Part shown: in pieces, positions 44,452 through 48,329 of the stretch
How positions within the stretch are numbered: the first letter of the stretch is position 1
How the letters are laid out: each line of letters starts with the position of its first letter
From: Mucidula mucida
Lineage: Eukaryota > Basidiomycota > Agaricomycetes > Agaricales > Physalacriaceae
Assembly: GCA_015501055.1 (NCBI GenBank)
Contig: JADNYV010000268.1
Coordinates: 1-48,329, forward strand
Length of the DNA stretch: 48,329 bases
Direction of reading: 5' to 3'
The notes under the pieces: generated by a model
The model's database searches: none
Told to the model about the DNA's origin: nothing
The model's input: the letters and a program-made list of their open reading frames with translations, nothing else
Program-made: the position numbers and the translations under genes

Positions 44452-47400
44452 CTATGAGTCCCATGGTATTCCTCCCGCAGGTATGGCCTTCAGCGGCGTC
44501 CGATTATAGTCAGCAGCTTGAGGAAAGAAACGTCCATCAGAACCGACAGCGTGCAGAGCCCGCGAAATCACTCACTGCGTGCATACACCGAATTACCCCA
44601 CCAGTTCACTGAGACACCTCCGTTCGGGAACTGTGAAGCCAGTTAGTAATGCACCGCTTCAACACTTAAATCAGTGCGTACCTGTAATGTAAAGAAGATG
44701 AATATCAAACCCAATACAGTTCCACAATCGAGGGCTGCGCTTGTCACATAGTTGAATTTACTCCACCATGCGAAATTCCGCTTCCTGATGAAGTACTGGA
44801 ACACGACACCAACAGCGAACCACGACGAGTAGTTGATACCCGTCGCAGGGGGCAAGAACGAAACGCCGTTGAGTACGATTGGTGTCGAGACGTACTTGAC
44901 CCATGAATTCGGATAGCGCCGCTGCCATAGCCAGAATGGAATGGGGAGGAACAACCCTACAACGAGAGCGTACAGATGCGAATGATAGATAGTGCCTGTC
45001 CCAAATTGCCGTGTCGGTCCGACAAGTCCCCAGACAGCAGAGGCGGTGTAGAATACTTGATTGTGAGGACATGTCAGATTGCTCTTCTGATGGTCTGTAC
45101 AAATGTCTGGGACGTTGGCGAATATCCAGGTCTTGACGCCAACCTGCACGAATGCGGCCAGAACGGTCGAGACCAACTGCACAAGGAACGTCGCACGCGG
45201 TGGGACTTTGACATAGTGGCCGAGTTTCAGGTCCTGTACGAACGACGTTGCCTCCGTCAAGGTCTGCACAGAGTAAGATTTGAAGATCATATTTGCGAGC
45301 GGGTTTCCTGTTATGAGGGTCCCAGGGATAATTTGCGCTAGGATGTTCAAGGTAATCTTTTCGCATGTCAATGTTCAACATTAGCAACTGGTAGCCAATT
45401 CACTCACCCCTTGTCCAGTCATGGCGTAGATGAAACCACTCGGTAATATGTAAATGATGGGGAGGAGTACGGCAGTAGGAGTGACCAAACGGGCACATCT
45501 GTATTCCAGACTTCCACAGCCACGACAGCCAAGCAGAAGAAAACAACAAATGACAGCGCGTACCACCAATCAGGAACTTCGGGATAGTTCCTCATCAATT
45601 TGGCGTGAATGTCATCCTGTTCAACGCGCATCTTCTTGACACCGTTGATGAGACTCTGACCGTGATACAGCACGGTGTGGGTCAAGACGCATGTTGACAA
45701 GGCAAAGGCGACGAGATAGCACATGGCGTATGTCGCAGGGAGGTATAAAGGAGAGTAGGCCTCATAGCCTGCAAGATCAAAGGTATCATCCTTCATGAGC
45801 ACTCGAGAGACGTCATAAACGTTTCCGAAGCGGTCGTAGGGCACATTGGCGGATATAGGGAAGTACGCGAGTTTCCATTGCTAACAAGCGTTAATAGGGT
45901 TCGAGAATGAGCAGATGGAACGCACGTTGGTATAATACAGTATAGGCGTCAAAATCCAGAAAAAGAAGACGAAGCCGACCATTACATGGACTTGCGCCCA
46001 CCACGGAACTATGTATACAAAGAGATTAAGTCGGGAAGAATCATCATAGAGCAAACACGTACCCATCAACGGACTTCCGATCCAACTGATTTGGGTCCAG
46101 TCGAATGTCAACACGCTCATACCGAGTCCACTGTATACTCCAAAGAGCTGGTTAACCGGGACGTTGTTCGGCATCGCCCAGCAGAGGAAGGAAAAGACGG
46201 AAAGGGCAGAGAAGAGGAAACCTGAGGATTCAAGTTAGTTAATGTTGGCGGTGTGGTCATGGGCAAGTGATAAGCCGCATGTGTTTACAAGACGTACCAG
46301 GTAAAAATGCCCAGACGAAGGCGCCTACCGTTACCCACATAAAGAAGCGATAACGACTCATGCCCTTCCGCCTCGGACCAGAACCAGAATCAGGCACGAC
46401 TTCTTCTGCGTCCTCTTCGGCATGAAGGGTGTTTAGCAAGGTACACGCCACGAGATTCTGAGGCCACACCATGGAGGCCGGCCAAACCAGAAACCGTCGA
46501 CATATCCGGCAAGCCCAAAACCGGTCAGCTGGGTGGCAAGAACGAGTACAAGACTGAACCAGTAGCCCATTTCAGTTTATAGTAGACCTCTGACACGACG
46601 ATGGCGTACAGCGCGTATGGATTTCCGACGGCGACGTTTGCCATGATAAATACAAGGACGTGCTCCTTGATATTCCAGGGACCGGGATTGAGAGAAAACT
46701 CAAATGATGCGGGGGCGGCGGGTGCTAAGGGAGAGAGCATCACATGACAGATGCGACGGGGATTTACAGCGTACAGCAGACGTGCGGTGGAGGATATCGG
46801 GGCTGGGGGAGGAGCGGGAGGTTTTGGTACAAGAAAAGAGGGTATTCTAGGAAGGGGATACGGTAGACTGTTATAGGGAGTGTGAAGGCAAGGAATTTGC
46901 CGCAGGGATAGGATACGAGGAGGAGGGCGAGTGGGACGACAGAGGGAGCGGGGGAACGGAAATTAAAGAAGACGTTGAGGGCGCCGGATATTAGACAGAG
47001 GAAGAGGCCAACAAACCACATGCGGAAAGTCAAGGCTGGCATATCCGGATCGTCAATGTTGGATACAGATGCTCGTACTTCTGGAAATGGCGAATCCTCC
47101 TCCTCGATAGCATCGAAATCAAAGTCCATTCTGGGAATATTCAGTCTGGGCAGATACGAATTAGGAAATAAAGACCGACTTGATACTGGCTTCACGGGCG
47201 TCCACGTCCTCCAGATCACTCTCCATAAAGCTGCCGCCAACGCTGGTGCTCGCCCTGCTATCCGACTTTGTGTGCAGACGCCGTGCTCTGCTGAACCCTT
47301 CTCGCTCGCGCTGGGCAGTGATACGCGGACTTCGACCGATGACTGCGGGGTTTGCTGCAGGCGGGTCATCAGGATTCCCGATTCCGCCTGGGACATCGAG

Positions 47401-47749
47401 TCGGTCGACGGCGGTGTTAATGGCTGCGATACTGGCTGGTGAAATGCAAAGTTCCCAGCCATAGCTGGTGCTTCTGCCGGAAACCGAGCATACGGATCGA
47501 ATGGGTAGGTCGGGCTGGGCTCGTCACTGGGGCCTGCGATAAGGGTGTTGCGAGGCCCTGGTGGTGCTGGGCATGTTGTTGCAGCTGGTGCTGGTCAGGA
47601 GTAGCGGGGGGTAGAAAAGCAAACACATCTCCATCGTCGCTCGACTCGTCGTCGTCGACATCGTCGTAGTAGTCGTTGTACACGGTCGGCTCCACAGACG
47701 TCGCTGGCCGCGACGTCGACGGGCGCTCGCTGGCAGTCGGTTGTCGCAT
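44452..47749 (-). CDS. OPT-family oligopeptide transporter, several frame breaks
   Basis: Starts MRQPTASERPSTSRP at 47749, with an acidic cytosolic N-terminus (DDVDDDESSDDGDVFAFLPP), and ends at TAG 44454-44452. Family blocks in order: EEEDSPFPEVRASVSNIDDP, MPALTFRMWFVGLFLCLISG, NPGPWNIKEHVLVFIMANVA, LVLVLATQLTGFGLAGY, FLVWPASMVWPQNL, NNVPVNQLFGVYSGLGMSVL, DWTQISWIGSPLM, YPEVPDWWYALSFVVFF, AQIIPGTLITGNPLANMIFK, YSVQTLTEATSFVQDLKLGH, YVKVPPRATFLVQL and NYSSWFAVGVVFQYFIRKRN. It should be a proton-coupled plasma-membrane importer of small peptides with 12-16 helices. Conserved text changes frame three times without introns: near 47500-47590, near 46568-46574 (AAA where AAAA is needed before MGYW), and near 46501-46505 (one T missing before CRRFLVW). 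Either a decayed gene or homopolymer base-calling errors; the remaining exons splice normally. Confidence 0.85.
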
Positions 47750-48329
47750 GAGACGGCGAGCAGGGGAACGTCGAAACTAAGAGATATTGAACGACCGCTT
47801 GACCCAGGCACCTTTGCCTCTGTTTACGGTGCCTGTCACCTCATAGGGGCCCCGAATACCCACTTCGTTTCCTGCTAATCCTCACCGGAAAAGGACATAT
47901 CCGCGCAAAAGGACAACGGCAACTTCCGGGGTCCTCCACTCTTCGTCCATCTGCTGTCGATCCCTGATAGTGAAAGTCGCCATAATTTGGGTCCAGAGGC
48001 CTTCCCCTGAACATAATTCCTCATTGGTGACTGATCTTCCGCCCTCCTACGCGCCTAATGTAAAGCACAGTCTCCCTCAACGTCATTTCCTCTCACCGTC
48101 ACTCCCTTATCCCTGCTCGAAAATCCCACAGACACGCAGCAGCGCCCGGTCGACCGCATATTCTCGTCTTGATACTGCTTCCAGGAACAGCACTTTCTCA
48201 CACCGGTACTTATCATCACTCACATCAGTTGGTTATTCTCGGCACAAAACAGCTGCGAGCAGTGCAGCGTGTAGCGCGCGTACCTATGTATATCCTTTGC
48301 CTTTCCCACTCAACAGCGCAGCGTGTACT
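47750..48329. other. Promoter region of the OPT gene
   Basis: No supported gene up to the right edge. The last 250 bases are pyrimidine-rich on the plus strand with several TCCC/CTCC runs. Confidence 0.35.

Noticed and set aside
1..48329. CRISPR array, rRNA or bacterial operon features
   Set aside because: No regular short repeats with spacers, no rRNA-like sequence, and gene structure is eukaryotic throughout.

Overview
The window looks like a piece of an agaricomycete (mushroom-forming basidiomycete) genome. Nearly every gene is split by introns of about 45-65 bases that fit GT(A/G)NGT...CTAAC/CTGAC...YAG. The gene set also fits: glyoxal oxidase, a polyporopepsin-like aspartic protease, an OPT transporter, a Zn2Cys6 regulator, a PalB/Rim13 calpain, and a tyrosine-recombinase retrotransposon family common in mushrooms. 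Glyoxal oxidase suggests a wood or litter decayer. All exon models were assembled by eye from splice signals, phase and recall of family conservation. No search was run.

Layout. 1-8.6 kb: a partial unknown gene, an F-box pseudogene, a 5'-truncated P450 relic, a small tail-anchored coiled-coil protein and a BTB protein. 10.2-15.1 kb: a DIRS/Ngaro-type retroelement (Gag, RT-RNase H, tyrosine recombinase) on the minus strand, with four apparent spliceosomal introns and a stop in the recombinase. 15.5-18.3 kb: a glyoxal oxidase with all copper-radical ligands and a 248-residue Arg/Gly/Glu/Asp repeat block inside its C-terminal domain. 19.3-24.3 kb: a second BTB gene with the same five-exon structure as the first, then a second F-box gene related to the first. 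24.7-30.2 kb: a RIT1-type initiator-tRNA ribosyl-phosphate transferase, a secreted-type aspartic protease with two GC-AG introns, and a zinc-free MDR alcohol dehydrogenase/quinone oxidoreductase-type gene carrying two frameshifts. 31.6-36.97 kb: an intronless F-box-like gene and a PalB/Rim13 calpain with MIT domain. 40.6-44.0 kb: a Zn2Cys6 fungal transcription factor. 44.45-47.75 kb: an OPT oligopeptide transporter.

How the genes relate. There is no obvious biosynthetic cluster. Glyoxal oxidase (H2O2 supply), aspartic protease and oligopeptide transporter are consistent with extracellular degradation and nutrient uptake. PalB belongs to ambient-pH signalling. F-box and BTB genes are substrate-adaptor families that often expand in mushrooms, and the two F-box/BTB pairs here look like local duplicates. 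The most unusual object is the glyoxal oxidase insertion. Several otherwise well-conserved genes show isolated single-base frameshifts, some in short homopolymers, so sequencing or assembly error must be separated from true gene decay before calling pseudogenes.
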